Origin: an uncultured Collinsella sp.
GTDB taxonomy: Bacteria > Actinomycetota > Coriobacteriia > Coriobacteriales > Coriobacteriaceae
Length of the DNA: 64,000 nucleotides
Assembly (NCBI GenBank): GCA_958421275.1
Contig: CATZLI010000003.1
Coordinates: 124,001-188,000 of the forward strand
Direction of reading: 5' to 3'
Shown: positions 17,670 to 26,394 of the stretch, one piece after another
Layout: the number at the start of each line of letters is the position of its first letter
Numbering within the stretch: the first letter of the stretch is position 1
Program-made: the position numbers and the translations under genes
Notes under the pieces: model-generated
Seen by the model: only the letters and a program-made list of their open reading frames with translations
Database searches by the model: none
Told to the model about the DNA's origin: nothing

Positions 17670-18812
17670 TTAGGAACGCTGTTGCGGCTTCCAGGAACCC
17701 ACATTGGCGTCGTACTGGTTCAGCGCGCTGTTGCCGCCCTGCGCGATGGGCGCCAGGATCTCGCTTTGGTGGGAACTCATCGACTCGCCATCGGGAATGG
17801 CCAGCGAGATATCCCAGCTCTGGCAGATCACGTCGACGCGCTCATACATCCACTCGGCAAGCTGCTTTAAGTGGGCGATGTCATCCGCATAGACCGTATC
17901 GTCCTGATACTTAAGGTTGTTGAGCTCATCTTGCGTCTTTTTGATCTGGTCGCGCAGGGCGTAGGCACTCTGCGACAGCTCCTGACGGGTGGACAGCGGC
18001 GTTCGGAGATAGCCGTTGTTAAAGGAATCGATGACCTCGCCGATCTGGTCCTCGTCACCGTAGGACACGATGGTCTGATACAGACCGTCGAGCCTGGTAT
18101 AGAGCTGATCATCGGTGAGCACGGTTTCTTCCTGGACCACCTCGGCAGAATCGTCCTGCTTGGTATCGTCCTCAGTCGCCTCGCCCTTTTGGCGCGTGGG
18201 GAAGGTCGTCTGCGCGGCCTGGCCAAACTGGTCGTAGAAGCCAGGCATGACACCCATGGGATCGGCCGTCACGAACCAATAGGCACCGCCGCAAACGACA
18301 GCAAGGACCGCGATGACGATGAGCGGCTTAGGGATATGACGCTTGTGCTTGTGATAGGCGTCCTCGTCGGGATGCACCTTGCGCTTGGGTTTTTGAGCAT
18401 CGTCACGCAGGGAAACGGGCGTGGGGATATCGACCTTAGGAATACCGAAATCCTTATCGAAAGCCGGCAGCACGCAGGTCTCATTGGGGTCGGCGGCGTC
18501 CGAAAGCACCGCAGCGGCAGAGGCCGGCGCATGAGGCACCTCGGTATCGATCTGCTCTTGCGTTAGGCGCGGAAAGCCCGCCGTGCGGCCCGCTGCCAGG
18601 TCGGATGCGGCCGCGTCCTCGGAGAGGATACCCGGAGCGGGGCGTCCGCATTTGGGGCACGTACGATCATGCGGAGAAAGACGGGCACCGCAGCCCTCAC
18701 AGAACACGAACTCGGTGTGCTCGGGGCCATCGCCCGGACCCACATAGGCGTTGCAGTAGGGGCAGAACGAGGCGCCGTCCTCGATAGTCTTAAGGCAATG
18801 CGGGCAGATCAC
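17670..18812 (-). CDS. Double zinc-ribbon membrane protein
   Basis: Function not recognised. Two zinc ribbons open the protein: CPHC with CPYC, then CEGC with CPKC. An acidic/proline linker, a basic stretch and one membrane helix at about 165-185 follow. The C-terminal half has coiled-coil-like helices (LRDQIKKTQDELNNLKYQ) outside the membrane. I start it at GTG 18812, five bases after AAGAGG; a TTG ten codons earlier has no ribosome site. Zinc-ribbon plus single-helix proteins of this layout are common in Coriobacteria and Firmicutes without known role. Confidence 0.72.
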   Translation of the reverse strand: MICPHCLKTIEDGASFCPYCNAYVGPGDGPEHTEFVFCEGCGARLSPHDRTCPKCGRPAPGILSEDAAASDLAAGRTAGFPRLTQEQIDTEVPHAPASAAAVLSDAADPNETCVLPAFDKDFGIPKVDIPTPVSLRDDAQKPKRKVHPDEDAYHKHKRHIPKPLIVIAVLAVVCGGAYWFVTADPMGVMPGFYDQFGQAAQTTFPTRQKGEATEDDTKQDDSAEVVQEETVLTDDQLYTRLDGLYQTIVSYGDEDQIGEVIDSFNNGYLRTPLSTRQELSQSAYALRDQIKKTQDELNNLKYQDDTVYADDIAHLKQLAEWMYERVDVICQSWDISLAIPDGESMSSHQSEILAPIAQGGNSALNQYDANVGSWKPQQRS

Positions 18813-18915
18813 GGCATCCTCTTTTCGAAGCAATTCAAACAATCGAGGTTAGAGCATAACATCGCCACGGCCCCACAGGAGCAAGGCACCAATTCAACAT
18901 CGCCAGGGCGCGTAG

Positions 18916-21639
18916 TTACTTCTTCTTTTTGCTTGGCATCGAGACTTTGATGCCTTGGGCGGACTTGGTCACGCGGGAGCGCTTGGCTCCCGTGGACTTC
19001 TTTTTCTTGGGCTGGGCCTGGGCCACGCCCTCGAGTGCGCGGGCCTCGGCCTCGCGAGCGGTGCGGTCTTCGCGTCGCTGCGCCATATCGGCGGCGACGC
19101 GCTTGGCAAAACGCTCGGCCGTCGAACCCGTCGAGCTCACCTTGCCGCCACCGCGACCCAGGCGGACGCGCACACCGCGGCCAAAACCAGTTGCGGCATG
19201 ACGACGACGCGGCTTGAGCGAATCCATCATCGTGGCGAGCTTAAAGAACACCGAGCAGGTAAAGACCACGATGACAGCCAAGATAACCATCTGGCCCATC
19301 GACAGGTTGGCAATAGACAGTAGCTCCGGGAATCCGATAACGCCCACCAAGATGCCGACGACTACAAACACAAAGAGCACCACACGTAAGGGCGTGAGAG
19401 GCTGCGAGATACGCCAGATCAGGCTGACGCTCGCCGCGCACGACGTAAGCAGGCACATCGTAGACAGCGTGAGCTGGTTAAAGCCAAACACGCGCGCCAC
19501 AAAGATATCGAGCGCCGCGGCCAAAATGACCGCAATCGACGCCGGCAGTGCCCGCTTGAGCACGTTCGTCAGGAACGACCCTTTCACGCGAGCATTGTTG
19601 GGCTCCAGGCCCAACACAAAGCCCGGCGCGCCGATGCAGAAGAAGTTGATGAGCGTCATCTGGATGGGCTCGAAGGGGTACGGCGGCAACGCGATGCACA
19701 GCGCCGCCAGGCCCATCGAGAACAGCGTCTTGGTCAGGAACAGTGAGGCCGAACGCTGCAGGTTGTTGATGGAACGACGGCCCTCGGCCACCACGGCGGG
19801 CATCGAGGCAAAGTCGTTGTCGACGAGTACGATCTCGGCCACGTTGCGCGCGGCATCGGAACCGGCCGCCATGGCGACGGAGCAGTCGGCCTCCTTGAGC
19901 GCCAGCACGTCGTTGACGCCGTCGCCCGTCATGGCCACGGTGTGCTCGCGGCGTTTGAGCGCCTGCACGAGCTCGCGCTTCTGCTGCGGGGTCACACGGC
20001 CAAAGACGTGGTAGCGATCCACTGCGGCATCGAGCTTGGCCGGCGTATCGAGCGTCGTAGCGTCCACATAAGCGTCCGCCCCCGGCACGCCCACCACGCG
20101 CGCGATCGACGACACCGTACGCGGGTCGTCGCCACTGATCACGTTGAGGGTCACGCCCTGCTCGTTAAAGTAGCCGATGGTCTCGGCCGCCGAGGTACGA
20201 ATCTCATCGCGGATGGTCACAAAGCCCACGGGCTCGGCCTCGCCCACCATATCGCCATCGGGCGTAAAGCCGTCCACGCGCGCCACCACGAGCACGCGGC
20301 AGGTATCGGCAAGCTCAGCGACACGATTCTCGACCTGAGAAAACACACGATCAGAAAGCACAAACTGCGCCGCACCCATCACATAGGAGCCCTGCGCAAA
20401 CGACGCGCCGCTCCACTTTTTGGAGGACGAGAACGGAATGACCGAAAGCGGCTCGGACACCTCGACCGGGCGATCGGCGTAATAGTTGAGAAGCGCCTGG
20501 CAGGTCTCGTTGGCATCGGCCGAAGTCGCACGCGCGACGTTAGCCAGCGCAAAATCGAGCACCGTGGTATCGACGGGAACGGTCGCCTCGTCCGAGCCGG
20601 CGCCTAGGCTCACGCCCTCAACCGGCAGCGGATACGTGCCCTCGACCTCCATACGACCCGAGGTAATGGTGCCCGTCTTGTCCAGGCACAGTACGTCGAC
20701 GCGAGCGAGCGTCTCGATGCAGTAGAGCTGCTGCGCCAGCACCTTGCGGCGGGCCAGGCGCACCGTGGCGATGGCGAGCACCGACGAGGTCAGCAGCACC
20801 AGGCCTTGCGGGATCATGCCCAGCAGGGCGCCCACCGTGGACAGCAGCGCCGACGAAGGCACATGACCAGCCAACAGCTCGGAGAAGCACCATGAAAGCG
20901 CACTATCGCCCGGGGTTCCCGCGGCATCCCACAGCTCGCTCACACTCGAGGCAAACAACGCCAAACCGAGCGGGATCATGATGATGCTCGCAAAGCGCAC
21001 GATGGCGTTAAGCGCGTTCATGATCTCGGAATTGACCTTTTTGACGTACTTCGCCTCGTTATTAATTTTAGCCACGTAGTTGTCGGCGCCGACATGGATC
21101 ACGCGGGCGCGCAGCAGGCCCGAGTCGATAAAGCTGCCGCTCATGAGCTCGGAACCGGGCTGTTTCTTAATAAGGTCGCTCTCGCCCGTCAGCAGACTCT
21201 CGTTCACGAGCGCCTCGCCCGAAACCACCACGGCGTCGGCGGGAATCTGGTCGCCGCGCCCCAGGCGGATGATGTCGTCGAGCACGATCTGGTCCAGGTC
21301 GAGCTCCACCTCGGCGCCGTCGCGCACCGCGATGGCCTTCTTGGAGGTCAGCAGCGTGAGCTTATCGACCATCTTCTTGGAACGCATGGACTGGATGACG
21401 CCAATAGCGGTATTGAGGAACACCACGAACAGGAACGTCAGATTCTTAAACGAACCGGTCAAAATGACCAGGAACGCCAAGATCACGTTGATCAAATTGA
21501 ACAGCGTGCAGAGGTTCTCGATGATGAGCTCTTTGACCGACTTGGTCTTGAGCTCCATGTTGCGGTTGATCTTACCGGCGGCGATGCGCTCCTCGACCTC
21601 GGCGGTCGAGAGTCCGCGCTCGATATCCGTTGCTGCCAT
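18916..21639 (-). CDS. CtpE-like P-type cation ATPase
   Basis: Pumps cations using ATP. The phosphorylated Asp is in DKTGTITSG (about residue 310), the actuator loop is LLTGESD (about 165), and the hinge is TGDGVNDVLALKEAD. The sequence after TM4, SSVLAIATVRLARRKVLAQQ, is CtpE-like, and CtpE is reported to move calcium. Two oddities: the TM4 motif reads IPQGL where calcium pumps have PEGL, and a basic tail of about 90 residues (Lys/Arg/Ala-rich, ending KKKK) follows the last helix. I choose ATG 21639; GTG 21654 and ATG 21651 are alternatives. It lies directly after a tRNA terminator. Confidence 0.85.
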   Translation of the reverse strand: MAATDIERGLSTAEVEERIAAGKINRNMELKTKSVKELIIENLCTLFNLINVILAFLVILTGSFKNLTFLFVVFLNTAIGVIQSMRSKKMVDKLTLLTSKKAIAVRDGAEVELDLDQIVLDDIIRLGRGDQIPADAVVVSGEALVNESLLTGESDLIKKQPGSELMSGSFIDSGLLRARVIHVGADNYVAKINNEAKYVKKVNSEIMNALNAIVRFASIIMIPLGLALFASSVSELWDAAGTPGDSALSWCFSELLAGHVPSSALLSTVGALLGMIPQGLVLLTSSVLAIATVRLARRKVLAQQLYCIETLARVDVLCLDKTGTITSGRMEVEGTYPLPVEGVSLGAGSDEATVPVDTTVLDFALANVARATSADANETCQALLNYYADRPVEVSEPLSVIPFSSSKKWSGASFAQGSYVMGAAQFVLSDRVFSQVENRVAELADTCRVLVVARVDGFTPDGDMVGEAEPVGFVTIRDEIRTSAAETIGYFNEQGVTLNVISGDDPRTVSSIARVVGVPGADAYVDATTLDTPAKLDAAVDRYHVFGRVTPQQKRELVQALKRREHTVAMTGDGVNDVLALKEADCSVAMAAGSDAARNVAEIVLVDNDFASMPAVVAEGRRSINNLQRSASLFLTKTLFSMGLAALCIALPPYPFEPIQMTLINFFCIGAPGFVLGLEPNNARVKGSFLTNVLKRALPASIAVILAAALDIFVARVFGFNQLTLSTMCLLTSCAASVSLIWRISQPLTPLRVVLFVFVVVGILVGVIGFPELLSIANLSMGQMVILAVIVVFTCSVFFKLATMMDSLKPRRRHAATGFGRGVRVRLGRGGGKVSSTGSTAERFAKRVAADMAQRREDRTAREAEARALEGVAQAQPKKKKSTGAKRSRVTKSAQGIKVSMPSKKKK

Positions 21640-21674
21640 ACCACGTCCCATCACGTCGCGTCGGTATAAGAAAA

Positions 21675-21704
21675 ACCGCCCGGACCATGCGAGGTTCGGA
21701 CGGT
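21675..21704 (-). terminator. Intrinsic terminator after tRNA-Arg(CCG)
   Basis: An 8-bp stem (one T-G pair) followed on the minus strand by TTTTTC (plus-strand 21670-21675). It ends the tRNA transcript only a few tens of bases before the ATPase start. Confidence 0.8.
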
Positions 21705-21715
21705 CTTACGTTCGA

Positions 21716-21792
21716 TGGTGCCCCATGTTGGATTCGAACCAACGGCCTTCTGCTCCGGAGGCAGACGCTCTAATCCCCTGAGCTAATAGGGC
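21716..21792 (-). tRNA. tRNA-Arg (anticodon CCG)
   Basis: Full cloverleaf on the minus strand: acceptor GCCCTAT pairs with ATGGGGC (one T-G), D-arm GCTC/GAGC, anticodon stem TCTGC/GCAGA with loop CTCCGGA giving CCG, T-loop TTCGAAT. The 3' CCA is encoded. It reads the CGG codon. Confidence 0.95.
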
Positions 21793-21912
21793 GAACGACT
21801 GGCATTATACCCAAGTGCACCACGGGCTATCAAAATAAAAGAAAAAGCTTTGCAATTCCGAGGAAGACGCGGTGCAACGGCCCACTTTAGAAGGCAAAAG
21901 CGAGTCAGATAG

Positions 21913-21918
21913 TATAAA
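21913..21918 (+). promoter_or_regulatory. -10 box for the aromatic cluster
   Basis: TATAAA followed about six bases later by ATG 21924. Transcription would begin at or next to that ATG. The -35 region is poor. Confidence 0.4.
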
Positions 21919-21923
21919 CTCTC

Positions 21924-21986
21924 ATGCACCATATATACACGGCTCGCAATGCGGGCCGTTTTTGCAAAAGTTATCCATCGAGGTGA
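21924..21986 (+). CDS. Candidate leader peptide of the aro operon
   Basis: A 20-codon open frame that starts at the predicted transcript start and ends with TGA inside the ribosome site of aroF. It contains two Tyr and one Phe codon and spans the attenuator hairpin, the arrangement expected for translation-linked attenuation. It has no Shine-Dalgarno and would be leaderless. The aromatic codons are not clustered, so this is a hypothesis. Confidence 0.3.
   Translation: MHHIYTARNAGRFCKSYPSR
21939..21963 (+). terminator. Attenuator-like hairpin before aroF
   Basis: ACGGC-T-CGC pairs with GCG-G-GCCGT around an AAT loop, followed directly by TTTTT. It acts on the plus strand and lies between the likely promoter and aroF. 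No plus-strand gene ends upstream, so its natural reading is a premature terminator controlling the aromatic operon. Confidence 0.65.
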
Positions 21987-21996
21987 GAGGCACACC

Positions 21997-23019
21997 ATGA
22001 TTGCAATTCTAAAGCAGAGCGCTAGCGACGAGGCCGTAAGCCATATCGTCAGCTGGATTGAGAAAAAAGGCCTGAAGACCGACGTCTCGCGCGGCGAGAA
22101 CGAGACGATCATCGGCCTGGTGGGCGATACGACCAAGATCGACCCGTTCCTGCTCGAGTCCATGGACGTCGTCGAGCGCGTGCAGCGCGTCTCCGAGCCG
22201 TTCAAGCGCGCAAACCGCAAGTTCCACCCCGAGGACTCCGTCATCGACTGCGGCCACGGCGTCAAGATCGGTGGCGACCAGTTCCAGGTCATCGCCGGCC
22301 CCTGCTCCGTCGAGGGCGAGAACCTCATCCGCATCGCACGCCGCGTAAAGGCCGCCGGCGCCACGATGCTGCGCGGCGGTGCCTACAAGCCCCGCACCTC
22401 CCCCTACGCCTACCAGGGCATGGGCCCCGCCGGCCTCGACCTGCTGTGCGAGGCGTCTGCCGAGCTCGACATGCCGATCGTCACCGAGATCATGGACCCG
22501 CGCGACGTGCAGGTCTTCCTTGACAAGAAGATTGACGTCATGCAGATCGGCGCCCGTAACGCCCAGAACTTCCCCCTGCTCAAGGAGGTCGGCAAGACCA
22601 AGACTCCGATCTTGCTTAAGCGCGGCATGTCCGGCACGATCGACGAACTGCTCATGGCAGCCGAGTACATCATGAGCGAGGGCAACGACAACGTCATCCT
22701 GTGCGAGCGCGGCATCCGCACCTTCGAAACCCGCACCCGTAACACCTTCGATCTCAACGCCGTGCCGGTGCTGCACCACCTGTCGCACCTGCCTGTCGTT
22801 GCCGACCCCAGCCACGCCACCGGCTACACCCGCTACGTTGAGCCCATGGCGCTCGCCGCGACCGCCTGCGGCGCCAACGGCCTGGAGATCGAGGTCCACG
22901 ACGAGCCCAGCCGCGCATGGTCCGACGGCGCTCAGGCCCTCACCCCCGACCAGTTCGACGACACCATGCGCCGCATTCGCGCCATCCGCGAGGTCGTCTG
23001 CCAAGAGACCATGGAGTAG
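21997..23019 (+). CDS. aroF: 3-deoxy-7-phosphoheptulonate synthase (DAHP synthase, type I-beta)
   Basis: First step of the shikimate pathway, joining PEP and erythrose 4-phosphate. An N-terminal ferredoxin-like regulatory domain (1-75) is followed by the barrel with IAGPCSVEGE, GGAYKPRTSPYAYQG, LLKRGMSGT and VVADPSHATG. This layout matches the Thermotoga-type enzyme, which is feedback-inhibited through the small domain. I start it at ATG 21997 behind GAGAGG. It is 340 residues. It leads a tight operon: tyrA starts three bases after its stop. Confidence 0.95.
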   Translation: MIAILKQSASDEAVSHIVSWIEKKGLKTDVSRGENETIIGLVGDTTKIDPFLLESMDVVERVQRVSEPFKRANRKFHPEDSVIDCGHGVKIGGDQFQVIAGPCSVEGENLIRIARRVKAAGATMLRGGAYKPRTSPYAYQGMGPAGLDLLCEASAELDMPIVTEIMDPRDVQVFLDKKIDVMQIGARNAQNFPLLKEVGKTKTPILLKRGMSGTIDELLMAAEYIMSEGNDNVILCERGIRTFETRTRNTFDLNAVPVLHHLSHLPVVADPSHATGYTRYVEPMALAATACGANGLEIEVHDEPSRAWSDGAQALTPDQFDDTMRRIRAIREVVCQETME

Positions 23020-23022
23020 CCC

Positions 23023-23937
23023 ATGGGTACGGTGAGAAACGCGCGCGTTAACCAGGGCGGTCCCAAATGCGCGGGCATCGTGGGCCTGGGCCTCATCGGC
23101 GGCAGCTTTGCCCGCGGCTATGCGCAGGCGGGCGTTCGCGTGCTGGCCTGGGACCCCGATGACGATGTCATGACAGCCGCCAGCATGGGCACTGTCGCCG
23201 GAGAGCTCAACGACGAGACACTCGGCGAATGCGACATCATCGTCCTTGCCTGCTACCCCGAGGCCTGCATCGAGTGGCTCGAGGCGCATGCCCGGGCACT
23301 CGCCGACGCCACCGACACCGAGGCCATCATGGGCCCCGTGGTGATCGACACGGTGGGCGTCAAGGGCATCGTGTGCGAGCGCGCCTTTGAGCTTGCCCGC
23401 GAGCACGGCTTTTACTTTGTGGGTGCGCACCCCATGGCGGGCACCCAGTTCTCGGGCTACGCGCACTCCCGCGCCGACCTGTTCCAGGGCGCCCCGCTCG
23501 TGCTCGTGCCACCCGCGGTGGACGATGCGCTCAAACTGGAGCTCTTGGGGCAGGTGCGCGAGATGGTGCGCCCCTTGGGCTTTGGCAAGTTCAGCGTGAC
23601 CAGCGCCGCCGAGCACGACCGCGTCATCGCCTTCACGAGCCAGCTTGCGCACGTGGTGTCCAACGCCTACGTAAAGAGCCCGACCGCCCAGGTCCACCAC
23701 GGCTTTTCGGCCGGTAGCTACCGCGATCTCACCCGCGTGGCGCACCTCAACCCGCAAATGTGGTCCGAGCTCATGATCGACGACGCCGACGCGCTTGCCT
23801 TCGAGATCGACCACCTGATCGACTCGCTCGGCGCCTACAGCCGTGCGCTCAAGGACCGCGACCAGCGCTATCTGGAGAATCTCCTTGCCGAGGGAGACCG
23901 CATTAAGCGCGCACTCGACGACGAGGCCTCCCACTAG
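23023..23937 (+). CDS. tyrA: Prephenate dehydrogenase
   Basis: NAD(P)-dependent conversion of prephenate to hydroxyphenylpyruvate for tyrosine. The Rossmann motif GIVGLGLIGGSFARGY lies near residue 18, and the catalytic histidine region AHPMAGTQFSGY near 136. It is 304 residues with no C-terminal ACT domain visible, so feedback control may be weak or held by DAHP synthase. It follows aroF by three bases. No aromatic aminotransferase is in the cluster. Confidence 0.92.
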   Translation: MGTVRNARVNQGGPKCAGIVGLGLIGGSFARGYAQAGVRVLAWDPDDDVMTAASMGTVAGELNDETLGECDIIVLACYPEACIEWLEAHARALADATDTEAIMGPVVIDTVGVKGIVCERAFELAREHGFYFVGAHPMAGTQFSGYAHSRADLFQGAPLVLVPPAVDDALKLELLGQVREMVRPLGFGKFSVTSAAEHDRVIAFTSQLAHVVSNAYVKSPTAQVHHGFSAGSYRDLTRVAHLNPQMWSELMIDDADALAFEIDHLIDSLGAYSRALKDRDQRYLENLLAEGDRIKRALDDEASH

Positions 23938-23973
23938 ACCACCTATCACGCCAGGTCGAAAGGACCATAGCTT

Positions 23974-25080
23974 ATGGCGATTACCATCGATATCGACACC
24001 GCACGCCCCTACCAGGTGCATGTTGGCACGTTTTTGCTGGAGCAGGCGGGACCGCTCGTGCGCGCCACTGCCGGCGGCACCAAGGCCGTCATCGTGACGG
24101 ACACCAACGTAGGCCCGCTCTACCAGATGCCCGTTAAGCAGAGCCTGGAGGCATCAGGCTACGAAGTGAGTATCTGCACCTTCGAGGCCGGTGAGGCACA
24201 CAAGCGCGCCGAGACCTACGTTGCCATTTTGGAGTTTGTGGCCGAGCACGAGCTTTCGCGCTCCGACGTGATCGTGGCACTCGGCGGCGGCGTCGTGGGC
24301 GACGTGGCGGGCTTTGTGGCCGCGACCTACATGCGCGGCTGCAAGTTTGTGCAGATCCCGACGAGCCTGCTCGCCATGGTGGATTCGTCGGTGGGCGGCA
24401 AGACCGCCATCGACCTGGCTGCCGGCAAGAACTTGGCCGGCGCCTTTTGGCAGCCGAGCGTGGTTATCGCCGACGTGGGGTGCCTGGCCACCCTCACGCC
24501 CGAGCAGTTCGCCGACGGCTGCGGCGAGGTCGTCAAGCACGCCGTGATCGCCGACCCGGAGCTTTTCGCCGAGCTGGAGAAGACCCCGCTCACGCTGGAG
24601 CTGCTCAACCGCGATGTGGCCCGCGTAGCACTCATCATCGCCCGCAACATCGACATCAAGCGCGCCGTGGTCGTCGCCGACGAGCACGAAACCAACCAGC
24701 GCAAGCTGCTCAACTTTGGACACAGCGCCGGACACGCCGTCGAGGCCTGCGAGCACTTTGAGCTCGGACACGGCAACTGCGTGTCGATCGGCATGGGCAT
24801 CATCACGCGCGCCGCGGCCCTGCACGGCGTTTGCGATGCTGCACTGCCCGGCCGTATTGAGGAGCTCTGCGCCCGCCACGGCCTCAAGACCCGCTGCGAC
24901 CTCAATGCCGATGCCGTCTTTGCCGAGGCGCTCCATGACAAGAAGCGCGCGGGCGACACCATCGACCTGGTGATTCCGCACGGCATTGGCCGCTGCAGCA
25001 TCGACCGCACGCCGCTTTCCACTTTCCACGAACTCATTGCCGAGGGCCTCGGCCAGAAGGGAGACGCATCCGCATGCTAG
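23974..25080 (+). CDS. aroB: 3-dehydroquinate synthase
   Basis: Cyclises DAHP to dehydroquinate using NAD and a divalent metal. The NAD site ALGGGVVGDVAGFVA, the IPTSLLAMVDSSVGGKTAID segment, and metal ligands in the LNFGHSAGHAVE and FELGHGNCVSIG regions are intact. It is 368 residues. AAAGGA precedes the ATG. Its stop overlaps the start of aroA. Confidence 0.96.
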   Translation: MAITIDIDTARPYQVHVGTFLLEQAGPLVRATAGGTKAVIVTDTNVGPLYQMPVKQSLEASGYEVSICTFEAGEAHKRAETYVAILEFVAEHELSRSDVIVALGGGVVGDVAGFVAATYMRGCKFVQIPTSLLAMVDSSVGGKTAIDLAAGKNLAGAFWQPSVVIADVGCLATLTPEQFADGCGEVVKHAVIADPELFAELEKTPLTLELLNRDVARVALIIARNIDIKRAVVVADEHETNQRKLLNFGHSAGHAVEACEHFELGHGNCVSIGMGIITRAAALHGVCDAALPGRIEELCARHGLKTRCDLNADAVFAEALHDKKRAGDTIDLVIPHGIGRCSIDRTPLSTFHELIAEGLGQKGDASAC

Positions 25081-26393
25081 CCCGCATCACCCCGTCCCCG
25101 CTTAAGGGCACCGTTCCCGCCATCGCGTCCAAGTCGATGGCGCATCGCCTGATCATCTGCGCTGCGCTTGCCAACGGCGAGACGCACGTTACCTGTAACA
25201 CCACCTGCGCCGACATCGAGGCCACGGTGCGTTGTCTTACGGCCCTGGGTGCTCGCATCGAGACCGTCGAGGACGGCTTCCAGGTCCACCCCACCATGAA
25301 GAGCATTGAATTTGGCCTGCTCAAGGCCCTAGCCGGCGGCACGCTCGACTGCGGCGAGAGTGGCTCCACGCTGCGCTTTATGTTGCCCGTCGCCTGCGCG
25401 CTGGGCGCAGAAGCAACTTTTGTGGGTCAGGGACGCTTAGGCGCCCGCCCGCTGTCCCCGCTCTCGGACGAGATTATCGCCGCCGGCTGCGACCTACAGG
25501 GTCTGGGCGGTTTTCCGCTCAAGACGAGCGGCCGCATGCGCCCGGGCACCTTTGTGCTTCCGGGCAACGTGAGCTCGCAGTATATCTCCGGCCTGCTGCT
25601 GGCGGCCCCGCTACTGGCCCAGCCCTCCTGTGTGCAAGTGACCGGCCTCATCGAGAGCCGCCCCTATATCAACCTGACCATCCAGGCCATGAAGGCCTTT
25701 GGTGTCGAGGTCAACGTCGAGCGTATTCCGGCCAAGGACGACCAGCCCGAGGTCACGAACTTCCGCGTAAACAGCGGATCGTACCGCACGCCCGGCAGCG
25801 TAGCCGTCGAGGGAGACTGGTCCAACGCCGCCTTTTGGCTGTGCGCCGGCGCCATCGGCACCGACCCCATCACCGTCGAGGGTGTATCGCTGAGCTCCGC
25901 ACAGGGCGACCGCAACGTGCTCGCCGCGCTTTCGCGCTTTGGCGCCCGTATCGTGCGCTCCACCAACGCCGCCACCGTGCAGTCCGACAAGCTCGCCGGC
26001 TTTGAGATGAGCGCCCACGACATTCCGGACCTGGTGCCCGTCATCTCGGCCGTGGCATCGCTGGCTCAGGGCCGCACCTTTATCCGCGATTGCGCCCGTC
26101 TGCGCATCAAGGAATCCGACCGCCTGGTCACCACCACCCGCGAGCTCACCGCGCTGGGCGCGCAGGTGCGCATTGCCGGCGATGACCTCATCATCAAGGG
26201 TGTCGATGCCTTCACCGGCGGCGAGGTCGATTCGCACAACGACCACCGCATCGCCATGATGGCCGCCATCGCCGCGAGCCGCGCCACCGGCGAGGTCGTA
26301 ATCCACGGCGCCGAGGCCGTCAACAAGTCCTATCCCGATTTCTTCGACCACTACCGCCTGCTGGGCGGCAAGGTCACACTCGAGGAGGAATAG
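25074..26393 (+). CDS. aroA: 3-phosphoshikimate 1-carboxyvinyltransferase (EPSP synthase)
   Basis: Adds enolpyruvate from PEP to shikimate 3-phosphate. Substrate-binding segments SKSMAHRLIICAAL (about 20), DCGESGSTLRFMLPVA (about 95), RIKESDRL and DHRIAMMAAIA are present. The glyphosate-site loop reads CGESGSTLR, with Gly and Ser instead of the more common NAGT form, so it looks like a class II-type variant. It is 439 residues. It overlaps aroB by seven bases. Confidence 0.95.
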   Translation: MLARITPSPLKGTVPAIASKSMAHRLIICAALANGETHVTCNTTCADIEATVRCLTALGARIETVEDGFQVHPTMKSIEFGLLKALAGGTLDCGESGSTLRFMLPVACALGAEATFVGQGRLGARPLSPLSDEIIAAGCDLQGLGGFPLKTSGRMRPGTFVLPGNVSSQYISGLLLAAPLLAQPSCVQVTGLIESRPYINLTIQAMKAFGVEVNVERIPAKDDQPEVTNFRVNSGSYRTPGSVAVEGDWSNAAFWLCAGAIGTDPITVEGVSLSSAQGDRNVLAALSRFGARIVRSTNAATVQSDKLAGFEMSAHDIPDLVPVISAVASLAQGRTFIRDCARLRIKESDRLVTTTRELTALGAQVRIAGDDLIIKGVDAFTGGEVDSHNDHRIAMMAAIAASRATGEVVIHGAEAVNKSYPDFFDHYRLLGGKVTLEEE

Positions 26394-26394
26394 C

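Noticed and set aside
21793..21996. T-box riboswitch before aroF
   Set aside because: The conserved T-box segment is missing and the leader after the likely start is too short.
22009..24021. A 670-codon open frame on the minus strand opposite aroF and tyrA
   Set aside because: It is antisense to two genes with clear catalytic motifs. Its composition (His/Val/Gly/Ala-rich) is typical of GC-rich shadow frames, and it has no family likeness.
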